A DNA stretch of 64,000 bases, from assembly GCA_965662775.1 (NCBI GenBank), contig CBFIIW010000017.1, positions 1 to 64,000 on the forward strand, written 5' to 3'. Both the position numbers and the translations under genes were made by a program. This DNA comes from UBA7985 sp002690455. Lineage in GTDB: Bacteria; Pseudomonadota; Alphaproteobacteria; UBA7985. The notes beneath the pieces were generated by a model. That model worked only from the letters and a program-made list of their open reading frames with translations, was not told the DNA's origin and searched no databases. Positions 32,101-40,517 of this stretch are shown piece after piece. Positions within the stretch are counted from its first letter, which is position 1, and each line of letters begins with the position of its first letter.

Positions 32101-32621
32101 CTTACAGTGTCGGGGCCGCGTCCGGCTGGTGGGGCGCTGGTCGAGGCCTCTGCCACGTCACCCCAACCGGGAACGGCCAAAGCACCGCTCCGATCTGGTT
32201 GCGTCACAGTAGGGGTGATGGAATAGCCGATCCGTCCATCTGTCTCGCGCCGGATCGAGACCCGAAAGCCCTCGATATCCATCCTGGTAATTCGCAGTTG
32301 TCCAACCAGCGCGTCCGGAAGAGACAACTGCAGCAACACTTCGTCCATGTGCAGTGGGTCAGCTACTGCGCCGCCGGTCGCCGTGACGTCGGTCAGTAGC
32401 AAGTGCGCCCCTTGTTGTCCTGGTTGCAGTGCGATGCGCGTTTCGCCGATACTGACCGTCCCGCCGGCAAGTTGCGCGGACGCGTTGCGTTCGATCCAGG
32501 GCGTCAGAAAGTGGGCATCAAGCGGACTACGTGAGGCCCGTTCGATGATGAAAGCAAGACCCACTGCGCCTGAAATTGTCAGGAACAGGACAAAGGTCAG
32601 AAGTCTTACTATCCAAATCAT
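29112..32621 (-). CDS. Large AsmA-like envelope protein (DUF3971/YhdP type)
   Basis: The 1169-residue product begins with one membrane helix (IVRLLTFVLFLTISGAVGLA), after which nearly everything is predicted beta strand in a long periplasmic body. Segments such as SIGETRIALQPGQQGAHLLL and the C-terminal GILELASGSGLQFESLDSNF plus VGLTAEGSVDFGGQRFGVEG resemble the AsmA C-terminal region of YhdP-type proteins. Members of this superfamily (TamB, YhdP, YdbH) form grooves bridging the inner and outer membranes and are linked to phospholipid transport. In related genomes it lies beside bcp, as here, where it is divergent from bcp. The exact paralogue is inferred from size and position. Confidence 0.8.
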   Translation of the reverse strand: MIWIVRLLTFVLFLTISGAVGLAFIIERASRSPLDAHFLTPWIERNASAQLAGGTVSIGETRIALQPGQQGAHLLLTDVTATGGAVADPLHMDEVLLQLSLPDALVGQLRITRMDIEGFRVSIRRETDGRIGYSITPTVTQPDRSGALAVPGWGDVAEASTSAPPAGRGPDTVSSGDAQRGLNQLRASLTADEGALALFEAVRIANAEVIFDDTLTDKRVVIHDATLSLETDRTAVRVDVEGLFEAGSSISDGRLQLTTPLDPGADLAFDLALNDFALSDAAAYLPAALSAEERTDGVDLQLTGSLRSTGRLDSFSARLFALGKLSEAHATFLPEPTLAVAGRRRVGGAGGWSLSVVAPAIDFASEPILRSYLSDTFSYAGEIGGTVGLEVAEDGRLLGLDFATTVSPGLLTIPDLYTRQVRLDAGRFEGRFTPEGLDFTRLELAPVINGRSLPLRGLELGIQRRPDGEQAISFGMETDWALRPVDILALWPDVTDDPGRQWFEANVTDGQTREQALFLSLTTTRDRQVRIEDLRAAIAFTDGRTTVTEGLGQATGMNGQVEINNGLYQIELARGRLGTIDAADTSITVDLREPDAGTIAFEGAFNGALRQSLAFLSRSNVGLDALADAVPLDRLSGTFGATGQLRASLQQPARFAPVFDFQVEVSDARVSNFLGGLDLSADYLPMRVGPDRIATTGPVRLGKIAAETTTDIRLTKGGVEELKLKATFAGLIADAAGLLGPLPDYIQGRAEGALTYTQTNSGQRVLEISSTLDQADINLAPLPYFKPIGQPAQAEAIVLLDQNGLDSIKRFSLNGPALNLMGEIDLRDGGTALARAELQNLIVGDSGIGRLVVVNEPEFITVTLADGQLDGRPLIEAIVEGQGKRHANIITGDTATNATTLNNKPWIIAISGIRRFVVPGGKAFTDITLQATIDQGAVHQFDLSAKAPPHLPGRAAGLGNLRASLIPRANGFYRLAFQSDDAGSLFATLGLTTDIRGGEITVEAQSALPLPKGGWLGRMELNNFSVLQAPVMIQLLSVASLTGILELASGSGLQFESLDSNFTYGNSALYLDDLRMVGPSVGLTAEGSVDFGGQRFGVEGNVTPFNILSEFAGALPVIGGVLTGTDGGGVFSAGYRIDGTFDAPAVTVNPFQVLTPGVYRQWFQDIFGN

Positions 32622-32811
32622 TACCCATTAAGTACCTGAATCTGCGCGAGAATAGTAGTCCCGATTCGGCCCGTTGAACGATTTTCCCACCTCACTGAGG
32701 CCAAACAGGGGCAGATAGAGCTCGCACAGCGTTGACCGTCTAGCAACTCGGCCCAATTCTAAGCTCTAGGGGCTGCTTCAGCCCATGCTTTCCAAAACCA
32801 AGAGGGTCTTC

Positions 32812-33279
32812 ATGACTGTTGATGTCGGCGATATGGCGCCTGATTTTGAGCTTCCCGCCAGCGGCGGAGCGTCGGTGAAACTCAGCGATTTACGTGGCAA
32901 GAAGGTGGTTCTGTTTTTCTACTCTAAGGCCATGACCTCAGGCTGTACAAAAGAAGCCTGTGGGTTCCGCGACAGCCGGAACGACTTTGATGCTGCTGAC
33001 ACGGTGGTGATCGGGCTGTCAAAGGATGAGGTAAAGCGCCTCGATAAGTTTGTAGAGAAAGAAGAGCTGAACTTTCAGCTGGCCTCCGACTTCGAGCAAG
33101 AGACCTGCGAGGCCTATGCCGTCTGGAAAGAGAAATCCATGTACGGCAAGACTTATATGGGCATTGAGCGTTCGAGCTTTCTGATCGATCGCGAAGGGCG
33201 CATCGCCAACGCCTGGCGCAAAGTCAAAGTCCCCGGCCACGTCGATACGGTGCTTTCCGCAGCTCAGGCTCTGGGCTAG
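32812..33279 (+). CDS. bcp: Bcp-type peroxiredoxin
   Basis: The start at 32812 (MTVDVGDMAPDFELPASGGA) has GAGGG upstream and fits the family; the frame from 32785 adds nine residues. This 155-residue thiol peroxidase reduces hydrogen peroxide and alkyl hydroperoxides with thioredoxin as donor. The peroxidatic Cys45 and resolving Cys50 lie in MTSGCTKEACGFRD, five residues apart as in E. coli Bcp. The Pro that usually precedes GCT is Ser. It is cytoplasmic. It may be co-transcribed with the ferritin-like gene that starts 63 bases later. Confidence 0.93.
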   Translation: MTVDVGDMAPDFELPASGGASVKLSDLRGKKVVLFFYSKAMTSGCTKEACGFRDSRNDFDAADTVVIGLSKDEVKRLDKFVEKEELNFQLASDFEQETCEAYAVWKEKSMYGKTYMGIERSSFLIDREGRIANAWRKVKVPGHVDTVLSAAQALG

Positions 33280-33341
33280 GTCTGGCGCCGTCCGGCACGC
33301 CGGTTGGTCTCGTGACCGTGGCGGGATGAGGGAGGCCTTTG

Positions 33342-34166
33342 ATGGACCTGTTTGCTCAAGCGGCGGCGAGCCTCGCGCTCGCCGATCCGATCGAAAAGTG
33401 TCGATTCACACGCGCCTGGATCGAGCAATGGCGGGCCGCTGGAGCGCTGGTTCCAGCCTTGCTGACACGCGCTGACCCTCTTCTGACCGACCGTCCCGGT
33501 CGCCTCAGTCGCCCGAAACTGGTCCCGCCGCGTGACGTACCCAAGCGGCGCATCACAGCAGCGCCAGAAGGACGCCGTGCTTTGCTTCATGCCATTGCAC
33601 ACATCGAGTTGAACGCGGTCAATCTTGCGCTCGACGTTGCAGCCCGTTTCTGGGCGGAGGACATGCCTGACGCATTCTTCCAGCAATGGATCGGGGTCGC
33701 CGATGATGAGGCTAAGCACTTCCTGCTGCTCAATGATCGACTGAGGGCGCTCGATGGCGCCTATGGTGAGCTGCCGGCGCACAATGGTCTGTGGGAAAGC
33801 GCGATAGCGACGCGGGATGATCTGCTCGCCCGACTGGCCGTGGTGCCCATGGTGCTAGAGGCTCGGGGCCTCGACGTCACGCCGATGATGATCGAGAAAT
33901 TCACCGGGTTGGATGATCTTGAGACCGTGGCAGCGCTCAAAGTGATCTACGAGGACGAAATTGGTCATGTCGCGGTCGGGCGGCGCTGGTTTGAGTATGT
34001 CGCCGACGCGCGAGGCCTCGATCGCGAAAGCACCTGGCAGGATCTGGTGCGAACCTTCTTCGCAGGGCAGGTAAAGCGCCCCTTCAATGAGCCTGCGCGC
34101 TCGGAGGCCGGGATGAAGCCAACGTACTATGAACCCTTGGCCGATTGGTACGAAGGTCTCGACTGA
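33342..34166 (+). CDS. DUF455 ferritin-like protein
   Basis: The ATG at 33342 has GGGAGG 7 bases upstream. The 274-residue product has the four-helix ferritin-like signature of DUF455: AIAHIELNAVNLALDVAARF, ADDEAKHFLLLNDRL, VLEARGLDVTPMMIEKF and IYEDEIGHVAVGRRWFEYV. The repeated Glu and E-x-x-H residues could bind a di-iron centre. MiaE and other di-iron hydroxylases share this fold, but the reaction of DUF455 is not established. Its position behind bcp suggests an oxygen- or peroxide-related task; that is inference. Confidence 0.88.
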   Translation: MDLFAQAAASLALADPIEKCRFTRAWIEQWRAAGALVPALLTRADPLLTDRPGRLSRPKLVPPRDVPKRRITAAPEGRRALLHAIAHIELNAVNLALDVAARFWAEDMPDAFFQQWIGVADDEAKHFLLLNDRLRALDGAYGELPAHNGLWESAIATRDDLLARLAVVPMVLEARGLDVTPMMIEKFTGLDDLETVAALKVIYEDEIGHVAVGRRWFEYVADARGLDRESTWQDLVRTFFAGQVKRPFNEPARSEAGMKPTYYEPLADWYEGLD

Positions 34167-34208
34167 ACGCAACCTGGCTCAACCCTGTTTTAGTGCGGGC
34201 CTTTGGTG

Positions 34209-35375
34209 TTAACGCAGGCGTGGCTGTTCGCGGAGCCAAGACGCCAGCAGGTCGGCTGCGGTCCGAACAGCCGTCTCGTCCGTGCAATAGCTCAGGCGCA
34301 TGAAATGATGACCGCGCTGAGGGTCAAAGTCGGCACCCGGGGTGATAGCAACCCCCGTTTCTTCCAGGATTTTGCGGCAGAGCGCGACCGCATCGTCGGT
34401 CAGGTGATCGACCTTTGCATAGAGGTAAAACGCACCATCGGGCGCCGAAATCTCCGATATACCACCAGCGATCAGCGCGTCGCGCAATACCGTACGATTT
34501 CGCCGGTATCCGTCCTTGAGGGCTTCGAGTTCTTCTGTGGCTTCCAACGCGCCCAGCGCCGCAATCTGGCTCACTGCTGGAGAGCAGATAGTCATATTTC
34601 CCTGCAGCCGTTCGAGCGAGCGAATCATGTTTTCCGGCACCACCAGCCAGCCAACGCGCCAGCCGGTCATCGAGAAGTATTTCGAGAATGAATTGACGAC
34701 AAAGGCATCATCATTGATTGCCGCCGCCGTCACTTCGGGCGTGCCATAGGTCAGGCCGTGGTAGATTTCATCGGAGATCAGTCGCACGCCGCGATCACGG
34801 CACCATTCGTTGATCGCGCCGAAAGCTTCGGGCGACAGCATCGATCCGGTAGGGTTCGAGGGTGAGGCAAGGATCAGCCCGTCGATCGGCCCTTGTAGGC
34901 CATTCAGCGCTTCTACCGTGGGCTGGTAGTGCGTGTCAGGGCCTGTCATGATCTCAACCGCCTCCAGTCCTAAGGCCGAGAGGATGTTGCGATAGCAGGG
35001 GTAGCCGGGGGTCGCCAGCGCTACGCGATCACCAGCGTCAAAAGCGGTAAGGAAAGCAAGGGCAAAGCCGCCCGAAGCACCCTGCGTGACCGTTATTCGG
35101 GCAGGCGATAGGTCCAGCCCGTACCAACGCTGGTACAATACGGCGATCCCGGCCCGGAGCTCATCCGTACCCAGCGCGAGGGTGTAACCCAGCGTTTGGT
35201 CATCGACCGCTCGCTTGACCGCCTCGCGCGCCGCAGTTGGGGCGGGGGTGCCGGGTTGGCCGACTTCGAGATGGTAGACAGCCCGGCCTGACTGCTCTGC
35301 AAACTTTGCCGCGCGCATTACGTCCATGACCCGAAAGGCGTCTACTGCGCTTCGATCTGCAATCTTGAGACTCAT
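34209..35375 (-). CDS. Class I/II pyridoxal-phosphate aminotransferase
   Basis: The ATG at 35375 follows GGGAG; the 388-residue product begins MSLKIADRSAVDAFRVMDVM. The PLP-binding Lys is in SFSKYFSMTGWRVGW, preceded by ASPSNPTGSMLSPE (the Asn contacting PLP), ISDEIYHGLTYG (Asp and Tyr to PLP), and followed late by FMRLSYC with the carboxylate-binding Arg. This is the aspartate-aminotransferase subfamily Ig group. The amino donor and acceptor are not evident. It converges on the DUF455 gene with a 42-base gap and is divergent from the DsbA-like gene. Confidence 0.9.
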   Translation of the reverse strand: MSLKIADRSAVDAFRVMDVMRAAKFAEQSGRAVYHLEVGQPGTPAPTAAREAVKRAVDDQTLGYTLALGTDELRAGIAVLYQRWYGLDLSPARITVTQGASGGFALAFLTAFDAGDRVALATPGYPCYRNILSALGLEAVEIMTGPDTHYQPTVEALNGLQGPIDGLILASPSNPTGSMLSPEAFGAINEWCRDRGVRLISDEIYHGLTYGTPEVTAAAINDDAFVVNSFSKYFSMTGWRVGWLVVPENMIRSLERLQGNMTICSPAVSQIAALGALEATEELEALKDGYRRNRTVLRDALIAGGISEISAPDGAFYLYAKVDHLTDDAVALCRKILEETGVAITPGADFDPQRGHHFMRLSYCTDETAVRTAADLLASWLREQPRLR

Positions 35376-35556
35376 GCTCTGCCACTCCCTGCTTGAATTC
35401 ACCAATCTGCTCTATCCGGTGGGCACCGACCCAGATGTTGGATGGTACGAGCCTCCTCCTCACGAGCTTATCCTCTCTGTCACAAAAACGCTACTGGACG
35501 CCGTATGTGATAGGTGGAAAATAGACCGACAATTTATTTGATCTGGAGCTTGCCTC

Positions 35557-36360
35557 GTGGTCCGCTATCTCTGCTTTGCTGTTGCCTCACTCCTGCTGTT
35601 GGCTGTTCCTTCTGTTAGCTCTCTGGCGCAGGACGCAGCGCCGTCCCAAGTCCCGCAAGAAGACCCGGCTTCGGGCGAGGCCACGTTCGAAGACTTCAGC
35701 GATGCCCAGATCCAGCAGATCCGCGCCGTAGCTCTTGCCGCTATTCTCGACTATCCGGAGATCATCGAAGAAGCCGCAGCTATCTTGCAGGAACGCCGTT
35801 CAAACGATGCGTTGGCCGCAATCCTGCGGGATCCGATAACGCCGGTCCTTGGCAATCCCGAGGGCGATGTAACGCTGATTGAGTTCTTCGACTACAACTG
35901 CGGCTATTGTCGGCGGGTGGCCGAGCCATTGCGGGCGCTCATCCAGGCCGATCCAGCGCTGCGCGTGCTCATGGTCGAGGCCCCCATCCTGAGTGAGGAA
36001 TCCTTGGCCGCGTCGCAGGCGTCGGTTGCAGCTTCCATCCTTGGAGCTGATTATGATGCCCTTCACTTTGCGATCATGGCGAGCAATGTGCGGGCGACGG
36101 GTGAGAGCGTGCTGAGCTTGGCGGAGGAGCAGGGCGTCGATCGCGATGCTGTTATGGAAACCATGGACAGTATCCCAGTCATGGCCTCGCTGGCGCAGAA
36201 CTATAGCGCTATGCAAGCGATGGAGATTGGCGGTACTCCCGCCTTCATCGTTGGACGGGGGAATGATGACGGAAGTCTGAGTGATATTGTATTCTTCCCA
36301 GGGGCTGTGCCTGTGGAAGAATTGGAATTGGCCATCGCTAGACTCCGCGAAGGCTCCTGA
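35557..36360 (+). CDS. DsbA-family periplasmic thiol-disulfide protein
   Basis: The GTG start has GGAG 8 bases upstream. A signal peptide (LCFAVASLLLLAVPSVSSLAQ) leads to a 240-residue mature protein. Helical residues 45-95 precede a thioredoxin fold with the active site DYNCGYCRR (Cys115 and Cys118) and the cis-proline loop GGTPAFIVG. The CGYC motif and the length match the alphaproteobacterial DsbA/ScsC-like group, often active in disulfide formation or isomerisation, rather than classic CPHC DsbA. No DsbB is nearby. Confidence 0.9.
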   Translation: MVRYLCFAVASLLLLAVPSVSSLAQDAAPSQVPQEDPASGEATFEDFSDAQIQQIRAVALAAILDYPEIIEEAAAILQERRSNDALAAILRDPITPVLGNPEGDVTLIEFFDYNCGYCRRVAEPLRALIQADPALRVLMVEAPILSEESLAASQASVAASILGADYDALHFAIMASNVRATGESVLSLAEEQGVDRDAVMETMDSIPVMASLAQNYSAMQAMEIGGTPAFIVGRGNDDGSLSDIVFFPGAVPVEELELAIARLREGS

Positions 36361-36709
36361 TTTCCGCAGGTAAGGGGCAGGTTTTTTGCGGGTATGACCA
36401 TAGTATGGCCGCAATCTCTCCCGCATCGTGATCGACCCTTTTTGAGAAACCACGTTTTTTCGCCGATAATTATGCGTCCCCTTTGCCCAGCCTAAAAATG
36501 ACCGGCAACGGCAGTCTCTATCCACATGTCTCACATCTATTCCCAGCGACGGCGGGTCGCAATCGGTGTACGCCTGGTGTCAGGGTGTGATTGCCGGATA
36601 CGCAGAGCGTATCGCTTTCGGCTCTGAGTTTTCCGGGGGCAGCCGTTTCTGCGGCATGTCAAAAAAACAACAATGACCCAAGCGTGTGGTTCAAGGGGTG
36701 CGACGCGAC
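36361..36709 (+). promoter_or_regulatory. Promoter and long leader of the aroQ-accB-accC genes
   Basis: TTGAGA at 36442-36447 and GATAAT at 36465-36470 are separated by exactly 17 bases, a good sigma-70-type promoter. Transcription would begin near 36478 and leave a leader of about 230 bases before aroQ. The leader holds a perfect hairpin, GATACGC (36597-36603) with GCGTATC (36607-36613) around AGA. No gene is supported in the region. Confidence 0.6.
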
Positions 36710-37153
36710 GTGACACAAATACTCGTCATCAATGGACCAAACTTAAATGCCCTGGGTCAGCGGGAACCAGAGCTCTACGGACATGAAACCCTCGCCGACA
36801 TCGAAGCACTCTGCGTTGAGGCTGGAAATTCACTGGGTCTGGAAGTCGAGTGCTTTCAGTCAAACAGCGAAGGGGCGATGATCGACCGGATCCACGCTGC
36901 ACGAGAAGAATCGGCCGGTATCGTCATCAACGCGGGGGCATACACCCATACCTCGGTCGCGCTGCTCGATGCGCTGCGTGCCGTCGATCTGCCAACCATC
37001 GAAATTCACCTCTCCAATGTCTATCAGCGAGAAGAATTTCGCCACAACTCCTTCATCTCAAAGGCTGCTTTGGGCGTCATTGTGGGGTTGGGCAGCCATG
37101 GTTACATCCTGGGTCTTCAGGCCCTCAATTACCACCTAAATCGTCCGACCTGA
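36710..37153 (+). CDS. aroQ: 3-dehydroquinate dehydratase, type II
   Basis: The enzyme dehydrates 3-dehydroquinate to 3-dehydroshikimate in aromatic amino-acid synthesis. Family marks are ILVINGPNLNALGQREPELYG with the catalytic Tyr, INAGAYTHTSVALLDAL with the Asn, and EIHLSNVYQREEFRHNSF with the His region. The GTG at 36710 gives 147 residues, normal for the dodecameric type II; a GTG at 36686 would add eight residues, and the ribosome site (AAGGGG) is far from either. It precedes accB by 28 bases, a gene order common in Proteobacteria. Confidence 0.96.
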   Translation: MTQILVINGPNLNALGQREPELYGHETLADIEALCVEAGNSLGLEVECFQSNSEGAMIDRIHAAREESAGIVINAGAYTHTSVALLDALRAVDLPTIEIHLSNVYQREEFRHNSFISKAALGVIVGLGSHGYILGLQALNYHLNRPT

Positions 37154-37181
37154 GCCAGAGCCGAGAAAGTAAAGAGCTGAA

Positions 37182-37697
37182 ATGCCGAGTAAGACCGACA
37201 AGCCAAGTGCCAATTTCGATGTTTCTGCCAATCTGCTGAAGAAACTGGCGGATACCATGGGTAATGCGGGCTTGAGTGAAATTGAGTATGTGGACGGTGA
37301 GCGCAGCCTGCGCCTGTCCCGTGCGCCTCAGGCGCAAACGGTTGTAGCCGCCGCGCCGCTCGGCGCCCCAACGGCTATGCCGGCATCCGCGATGAGCCAG
37401 GTTGCTGCACCTGCCGCTGCTACGCCCGCTGGTGGACAGGCGACACCCGAAGCGGCCAGCAGCGTCAAGACGATTGATTCGCCGATGGTCGGTACGGTTT
37501 ATCTTGCCGCCGAACCTGGTGCAGCCAACTTTGTCAGCGTCGGTGATGAGATCAAAGAGGGTGATACCCTCATGATTATCGAAGCAATGAAGGTCATGAA
37601 CCATCTACCCAGCCCTCAGTCGGGCATCGTGCGCCAGATTCTGGTCGGCGACGGGGAACCAGTCGAGTTCGGCCAGCCCCTAATCGAATTGGCTTAG
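37182..37697 (+). CDS. accB: Biotin carboxyl carrier protein of acetyl-CoA carboxylase
   Basis: The 171-residue protein has an N-terminal helical domain, an Ala/Pro-rich flexible linker (about residues 52-92) and a biotinyl domain. The biotin is attached to Lys137 in IIEAMKVMN. The end GEPVEFGQPLIELA is typical. It carries carboxybiotin between AccC and the carboxyltransferase for malonyl-CoA synthesis. accC starts 14 bases after its stop. Confidence 0.98.
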   Translation: MPSKTDKPSANFDVSANLLKKLADTMGNAGLSEIEYVDGERSLRLSRAPQAQTVVAAAPLGAPTAMPASAMSQVAAPAAATPAGGQATPEAASSVKTIDSPMVGTVYLAAEPGAANFVSVGDEIKEGDTLMIIEAMKVMNHLPSPQSGIVRQILVGDGEPVEFGQPLIELA

Positions 37698-37711
37698 GTG
37701 GTCTGAAGCAG

Positions 37712-39076
37712 ATGGCAAAGATCAACAAAATCGTCATTGCAAACCGGGGTGAGATTGCACTGCGCCTTATCCGGGCAGCGCGTGAGATGGGGATTGCGAC
37801 AGTCGCGGTGCATTCAACGGCCGACGCCGATTCCATGCATGCCCGGTTGGCGGATGAGGCGGTTTGCATCGGCCCGCCGCCGTCTAAGGATTCCTATCTC
37901 GATAAGCGTGCCATTATGTCGGTGGCTGAATTGACCGGCGCGGATGCTATCCACCCTGGCGTCGGATTTCTGGCGGAAAATCAGGAATTTGCTGAGATGG
38001 TCGAAGCTCACGACCTGATATTCGTTGGCCCCAGCCCCCGGCACCTTGGTCTTATGGGTGACAAAATTGCGGCCAAGCAAGCGGCGATAGAAGCCGGCTT
38101 ACCGGTCGTGCCCGGCTCAGATGGCGCCATTTCTGATGTCGATGAAGCGCGGAAATTGGCTCGCGATATTGGTTATCCCGTGCTCATCAAGGCGGCTTCT
38201 GGCGGCGGCGGTCGTGGGATGAAGGTCGCCCGCTCCGACGAAGAGCTGGAAAGTGCATTGTCGACGGCCTCCCGGGAGGCAAAGGCCGCGTTTGGCGACC
38301 CGGTGGTCTATATCGAGAAATACCTCGATAACCCTCGACATATCGAGATCCAGATCCTCGCCGACGCCCATGGCAACGTCATCCATCTCGGTGAGCGCGA
38401 CTGTTCGGTGCAGCGCCGTCATCAGAAGGTTGTTGAGGAAGCACCTTCGCCAGCCTTGTCTGACGAACTGCGCGCCGAGATCGGCCAGCGCACAGCAGAT
38501 GCGGTGAAATACCTCGGTTACCGTTCGGTTGGTACGGTCGAGTACCTTTATCAGGACGGTGAATTCTACTTCATCGAGATGAATACCCGGCTACAGGTCG
38601 AGCATCCCGTGACGGAAATGATCACAGGGCTCGATCTGGTCGAACACCAGATTCGTGTTGCAGCGGGTGAAAAACTATCGATCCGTCAGGAAGACGTGAA
38701 ATTCGAAGGCCATGCCTTTGAATTGCGGATCAACGCTGAGCACCCTTTCAACTTCATGCCCAGCCCGGGTCTGGTCACGGCCTATCACCCGCCGGGTGGG
38801 GTTGGGGTTCGGGTCGACAGTCATATGTTCGCTGGCTATCGCATGCCACCGCACTACGACAGCCTCGCGGGCAAGATTATCGTCAGGGCAAAGGATCGTG
38901 GGGCTGCGATCAAGCGCTGTCTTCGAGCCCTTTTGGAGACCCACATCGACGGGATCACCACCAATCTTGAACTCCATGACTTCATCCTGCGCCAAGAGGC
39001 GTTTCGGAGTGGAGACATTACCATTCACTGGCTGGAACAAGCGCTTGAAGAGCGTGAGGCAGCCGGGGCGGGATAA
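37712..39076 (+). CDS. accC: Biotin carboxylase of acetyl-CoA carboxylase
   Basis: The 454-residue ATP-grasp enzyme carboxylates the biotin on AccB using bicarbonate. It begins INKIVIANRGEIALRLIRAA and has the glycine-rich ATP loop KAASGGGGRGMKVA, ERDCSVQRRHQKVVEEAPSP, and EMNTRLQVEHPVTEMITGLD with the metal-binding Glu and catalytic Arg. The length is standard. It forms one unit with accB and probably aroQ. Confidence 0.99.
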   Translation: MAKINKIVIANRGEIALRLIRAAREMGIATVAVHSTADADSMHARLADEAVCIGPPPSKDSYLDKRAIMSVAELTGADAIHPGVGFLAENQEFAEMVEAHDLIFVGPSPRHLGLMGDKIAAKQAAIEAGLPVVPGSDGAISDVDEARKLARDIGYPVLIKAASGGGGRGMKVARSDEELESALSTASREAKAAFGDPVVYIEKYLDNPRHIEIQILADAHGNVIHLGERDCSVQRRHQKVVEEAPSPALSDELRAEIGQRTADAVKYLGYRSVGTVEYLYQDGEFYFIEMNTRLQVEHPVTEMITGLDLVEHQIRVAAGEKLSIRQEDVKFEGHAFELRINAEHPFNFMPSPGLVTAYHPPGGVGVRVDSHMFAGYRMPPHYDSLAGKIIVRAKDRGAAIKRCLRALLETHIDGITTNLELHDFILRQEAFRSGDITIHWLEQALEEREAAGAG

Positions 39077-39201
39077 TACTATAGGGTGGCATCCACTCAC
39101 TGACTCGGTTGCATCAGCGCCGGACCAGTGAACTGAGTGCCTTAAGCAAGCAAAAAAAGTGCCCCGTAAGAGGGTACGAAAAGAAAGAAGTTGGGGAAAA
39201 A

Positions 39202-39984
39202 ATGTTATCTGCCGATCAACTGCCTGAAGACGTCTTTGGCTCACCAGTCATCCACCCTGAGCTTGCAATCCAAGCATACAGCATCGGGTTATTTCCGATG
39301 TCGGATGACCGCGACGACAACAATGTACATTGGGTTGACCCGATCGAGCGCGGGATCCTGCCTTTAGATGACTTTCACATCCCACGTCGCCTGAAGCGCA
39401 CGGTTGCTAAAGCGGCCTTTACCATGCGTAGCAATACGGCGGTGGAAGACGTCATTCGTCTGTGCGCGGCTGATCAACTGGGCCGCGAGGATACCTGGAT
39501 CAGCGAGCCAATCATCGAGATGTACCTGCACCTGTTCGACATGGGGCACCTGCACACGGTCGAGTGCTGGCGGGGTGATCGACTGGTCGGTGGCCTCTAT
39601 GGTGTAGCGGTTGAGGGCGCGTTTTTTGGTGAATCCATGTTCAGCCTGGAACGCGATGCTTCAAAGATTGCTCTGGTTGAATTAGTGGCGCGGCTGAAGC
39701 TGGGCGGTTTCCGCCTGCTGGACTGTCAGTTCATGAATCGGCATCTGGAGCAGTTCGGCGCACAATCGCTGCACCGGGTTGCCTTCCGCAAGTTGCTGGA
39801 CAAGGCTACGGCTGTGACGGCTGTATTCCCCGAGACGCTGACCGACCGAGAGCGCGATCAGTTTTTGCAGTCGAGCAGCCAGACGTCGAATACAGGGTGT
39901 TCCATGGCGTTGAGTGCGGGAGAGGATGCGAACATCCAGCCTTGGAATACACGCGCCGGTTCTTTCTCCGGTGGCACTTCGTAG
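39202..39984 (+). CDS. aat: Leucyl/phenylalanyl-tRNA-protein transferase, extended C-terminus
   Basis: The enzyme adds Leu or Phe to N-terminal Arg or Lys, creating an N-degron for ClpS/ClpAP. From the ATG at 39202 (GGGG 6 bases upstream) the product is 260 residues and starts MLSADQLPEDVFGSPVIHPE. The core has AYSIGLFPMSDD, WVDPIERGILPLDDFHIPRR, GVAVEGAFFGESMFS and LLDCQFMNRHLEQFGA. Relatives usually end near FLQSSSQTS; here about 35 extra residues follow, because the stop is delayed. This tail overlaps the convergent DUF2155 gene by 127 bases. Confidence 0.95.
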   Translation: MLSADQLPEDVFGSPVIHPELAIQAYSIGLFPMSDDRDDNNVHWVDPIERGILPLDDFHIPRRLKRTVAKAAFTMRSNTAVEDVIRLCAADQLGREDTWISEPIIEMYLHLFDMGHLHTVECWRGDRLVGGLYGVAVEGAFFGESMFSLERDASKIALVELVARLKLGGFRLLDCQFMNRHLEQFGAQSLHRVAFRKLLDKATAVTAVFPETLTDRERDQFLQSSSQTSNTGCSMALSAGEDANIQPWNTRAGSFSGGTS

Positions 39985-40517
39985 ATCGAGAGGAAGACGG
40001 CGCTCTCCGGGGGTTCCGTCGGCGGGTTTTTCAGACATTTGCGTGGTGTGATCTGCAGGCTGCCCAGTGAGATTGTGTCGTCGATCGCGACGTCCTGCGT
40101 TGACATGCGCGCAGTGATCTTGTCGAGAAGTCGCAGTTCAGCGATGCCATACGCTTCCGGGTCATCGGCCTGAATTCCAGTCAGGGCACCGGCGTCAAAG
40201 CTCCCGGCCACATCCCCGGCCTGTGCGCCAACGGTAGCGGCGCCCAGAACCCGAACCACGCCGATGAAAGAACCGAACAAAGGTTCTCCCTCACCCGCCG
40301 GGCTACGGGCAAGATCCCTCAGAGCCTCCTCAGTGTTGATAGTGACGTCTTCGCCTTCTGGATCGGCGGCGCTTGCGGCGTCCTGCGCCAGCGCTAAATG
40401 GGACATTCCAAGCAGGCCCATCAACAACATGACCATGCCCATCGCTATCCCTCTCCCCAGAATTGTGATGACGCGCCAGGCACCCCGGCTGGGTTTTGCG
40501 TTTATGTAAGCGGCCAT
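39858..40517 (-). CDS. DUF2155 periplasmic protein
   Basis: The 219-residue product has an N-terminal hydrophobic signal segment (MGMVMLLMGLLGMSHLALAQ), a variable acidic region, and the conserved DUF2155 domain: LRLLDKITARMSTQDVAIDD, SLQITPRKCLKNPPTEPPES and the terminal VFQGWMFASSPALNAMEHPV followed by FDVWLLDC. Two conserved cysteines could pair in the periplasm. The family is alphaproteobacterial and of unknown function, normally beside aat or accBC. Its start overlaps the stop of the upstream gene by one base. Its last 127 bases are antisense to the aat tail. Confidence 0.9.
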   Translation of the reverse strand: MAAYINAKPSRGAWRVITILGRGIAMGMVMLLMGLLGMSHLALAQDAASAADPEGEDVTINTEEALRDLARSPAGEGEPLFGSFIGVVRVLGAATVGAQAGDVAGSFDAGALTGIQADDPEAYGIAELRLLDKITARMSTQDVAIDDTISLGSLQITPRKCLKNPPTEPPESAVFLSIYEVPPEKEPARVFQGWMFASSPALNAMEHPVFDVWLLDCKN

